In this document: positions 63,013 through 64,000 of the stretch, piece by piece
Position numbering within the stretch: position 1 is the stretch's first letter
Layout: the number at the start of each line of letters is the position of its first letter
Origin: Corynebacterium propinquum DSM 44285
GTDB taxonomy: Bacteria > Actinomycetota > Actinomycetes > Mycobacteriales > Mycobacteriaceae
Length of the DNA: 64,000 bases
Direction of reading: 5' to 3'
Assembly (NCBI RefSeq): GCF_000375525.1
Contig: NZ_AQXC01000012.1
Span: 35,531 to 99,530, forward strand
Translations under genes and position numbers: made by a program
Notes under the pieces: model-generated
Databases searched by the model: none
Seen by the model: the letters and a program-made list of their open reading frames with translations, nothing else
Told to the model about the DNA's origin: nothing

Positions 63013-63582
63013 CTAAGACACTAGCTTTATCCAGTTAGGATCGTTAGCGATGTGGGAGGGATCGTCCTGGATGGCTTTCTTCTCCGGGAAAATGATTGGG
63101 GAATAAGGAAAATTATTCTGCAAGAACTCAGATTTCCAGGGGAGCTTTACTTTGATGTAAAACATATCTCTACTGCGCACAGTATATTGAGGAGAATAAT
63201 GCTGAGTAATGTTGCCTTCAAGATCTTGGTGATAAGAGGTCTCTCGTGGAGAAATTATTCCACGTTTATAGCACCGCAATAGATGCCTAATATAATCCTC
63301 ATCGAAAGATGCAGCATAAGGCGCTAACGAAAATAGGTCGAAATCTTCATCTGACCGATTATCAATTTTCTCGTTTAGTTCGTCGAGGGTGGTTATGTTC
63401 TGTAAGTATTGGTTGAATCGTTCCAGAAAGTAATCAATCCGTTCTTCCTGTATTTGTTTGCCCAGAGCCCCTGCGCGTAACAATAAAGAGATTTCTTGTT
63501 TTTCCCTGTTTTGCTTCTCGCAAGCTGTTGGGAGAGTGTCAGGAAGTTTGTGTGTGAGGCTCTGATCTAAAAGGAGTTTCAC
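63013..63582 (-). pseudogene. 5'-truncated gene of unknown function, cut by an IS element
   Basis: The frame of 189 codons has a GTG start at 63582, but the first 17 codons lie inside the left end of an IS256-type element (from 63532). The native part is therefore 63013-63531, a C-terminal fragment of about 172 residues: charged helices, then FDLFSLAPYAASFDEDYIRHLLRCYKRG and a Tyr/Pro-rich end. It is visibly more AT-rich than the neighbours, indicating acquired DNA. No family recognised. Confidence 0.7.
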
Positions 63583-63720
63583 CGATAATGACTACTGTGT
63601 CACCGAAGAAAAGCCATGACCCGGCAAGGATCAACGAAATCAGCGAGAAGCTGATGGAAAAACCTGAGCTCGCCAGCCTGATCAGCGAGCTGTCGACTTC
63701 CGCCGATGATGCCAGCGATC
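63532..63720 (+). mobile_element. Left end of an IS256-family element (interrupted)
   Basis: The end sequence GAGAGTGTCAGGAAGTTTGT (63532 on) is followed by a transposase start at 63588. It is cut at 63720 by a second element with a similar end. Confidence 0.75.
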
Positions 63721-63752
63721 GAGCGTGTCAAGTTGTTTGTGTGTGGGGTTAG
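63588..63752 (+). pseudogene. N-terminal fragment of an IS256-family transposase
   Basis: The first 44 codons (MTTVSPKKSHDPARINEISE... ASLISELSTSADDASD) match the N-terminal helical part of mutator-type transposases, which normally continue into a LVRGLLQASIN-like segment. At 63721 another element begins, and the frame runs into it to a stop at 63752. AAAAGGAG lies 12 bases before ATG. Catalytic domain absent here. Confidence 0.8.
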
Positions 63753-64000
63753 GTTTATAGGTATTTGTCGAAGCGGTCGGGGTAGGCCACGGCCATTTGG
63801 TTGATGGCTTGTTTCCAGCCGGAAACTCGGGCTCCTTCCATGAGCCTTCCGGCTGTCGCCGAGACTCGTTTGCCCTGCTTCGCCCTCTTTGCAGCTCGTT
63901 TATCTTCGATATTGCAGATCATCAACCACAACGTCTTCAGTGCTGATTCATCGTTGGTGAACTGCACCCTATTGCGGGTGGCTTTTCGCAGCTCATTGTT
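63721..64000 (-). mobile_element. IS256-family element, partial at window edge
   Basis: Its end GAGCGTGTCAAGTTGTTTGT (63721 on) resembles the end of the element it has entered. The transposase 3' end lies 34 bases inside; the rest continues past 64000. Confidence 0.8.
63755..64000 (-). CDS. IS256-family transposase, C-terminal part, runs off the window
   Basis: The visible ~81 residues end a mutator transposase: NNELRKATRNRVQFTNDESA, then ALKTLWLMICNIEDKRAAKR and SGWKQAINQMAVAYPDRFDKYL with the typical W-x-x-A-x-N-Q end. The frame is open past the window edge, so the start and catalytic DDE residues are outside. Probably intact, since the end and terminal repeat are undamaged. Confidence 0.85.
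   Translation of the reverse strand, partial: NNELRKATRNRVQFTNDESALKTLWLMICNIEDKRAAKRAKQGKRVSATAGRLMEGARVSGWKQAINQMAVAYPDRFDKYL

Overview
This window is a high-GC Gram-positive chromosome segment, almost certainly Corynebacterium. Evidence: a monomeric isocitrate dehydrogenase; a two-chain actinobacterial acyl-CoA carboxylase set (AccBC, AccD, AccE); a DtxR-type iron box; a 6C RNA; and many leaderless start codons placed 6-8 bases after a TANNNT -10 box. From memory, the gene order follows C. glutamicum in three blocks: icd to pyc, accBC to the BirA/PurK/PurE region with the Tus trehalose importer inserted next to it, and aecD-brnQ.

Layout. 1-10 kb: amino-acid permease, icd, MFS exporter, exonuclease III, TRIC-type channel, trpS, YihY membrane protein. 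10-16 kb: cell-wall genes (a D,D-carboxypeptidase and an NlpC/P60 hydrolase with a small helical partner), an adenosine-deaminase-fold protein without metal ligands, an internally duplicated unknown protein, upp, and an XRE regulator. 16-24 kb: M20 amidohydrolase, LpdA-type flavoprotein, pyruvate carboxylase, iron-siderophore lipoprotein under a DtxR box. 24-34 kb: biotin and acyl-CoA carboxylase metabolism (AccBC, then accD-accE-accD-accE-maf), a rhodanese whose catalytic Cys is Ser, and an ATP-grasp protein. 34-41 kb: trehalose importer (ATPase, binding protein, two permeases, small membrane protein) followed by trehalose synthase. 41-48 kb: birA, PH-domain protein, purK, purE, two tandem BASS transporters, aldehyde dehydrogenase, 6C RNA. 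48-59 kb: DUF4230 protein, prolyl-iminopeptidase-like hydrolase, then a minus-strand series aecD-brnQ-flavin monooxygenase-peptide ABC importer. 59-64 kb: ABC exporter, lipoprotein, carboxylesterase, and a right edge of accessory DNA: a truncated AT-richer gene, the left end of one IS256-family element, and a second such element inserted into the first.

How the genes work together. Pyc supplies oxaloacetate, and Icd acts in the same central pathway. AccBC, the AccD/AccE pairs and BirA form the biotin-dependent carboxylation route to fatty and mycolic acid precursors. Tus plus TreS would import trehalose and convert it to maltose. AecD, BrnQ, the luciferase-like monooxygenase and the peptide ABC importer look like an uptake and degradation route for amino-acid or S-conjugate compounds.

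The most unexpected structural feature is a set of short tandem duplications, 10-57 bases in period, at the 3' ends of many genes. They often cover the stop codon, so a second stop follows.
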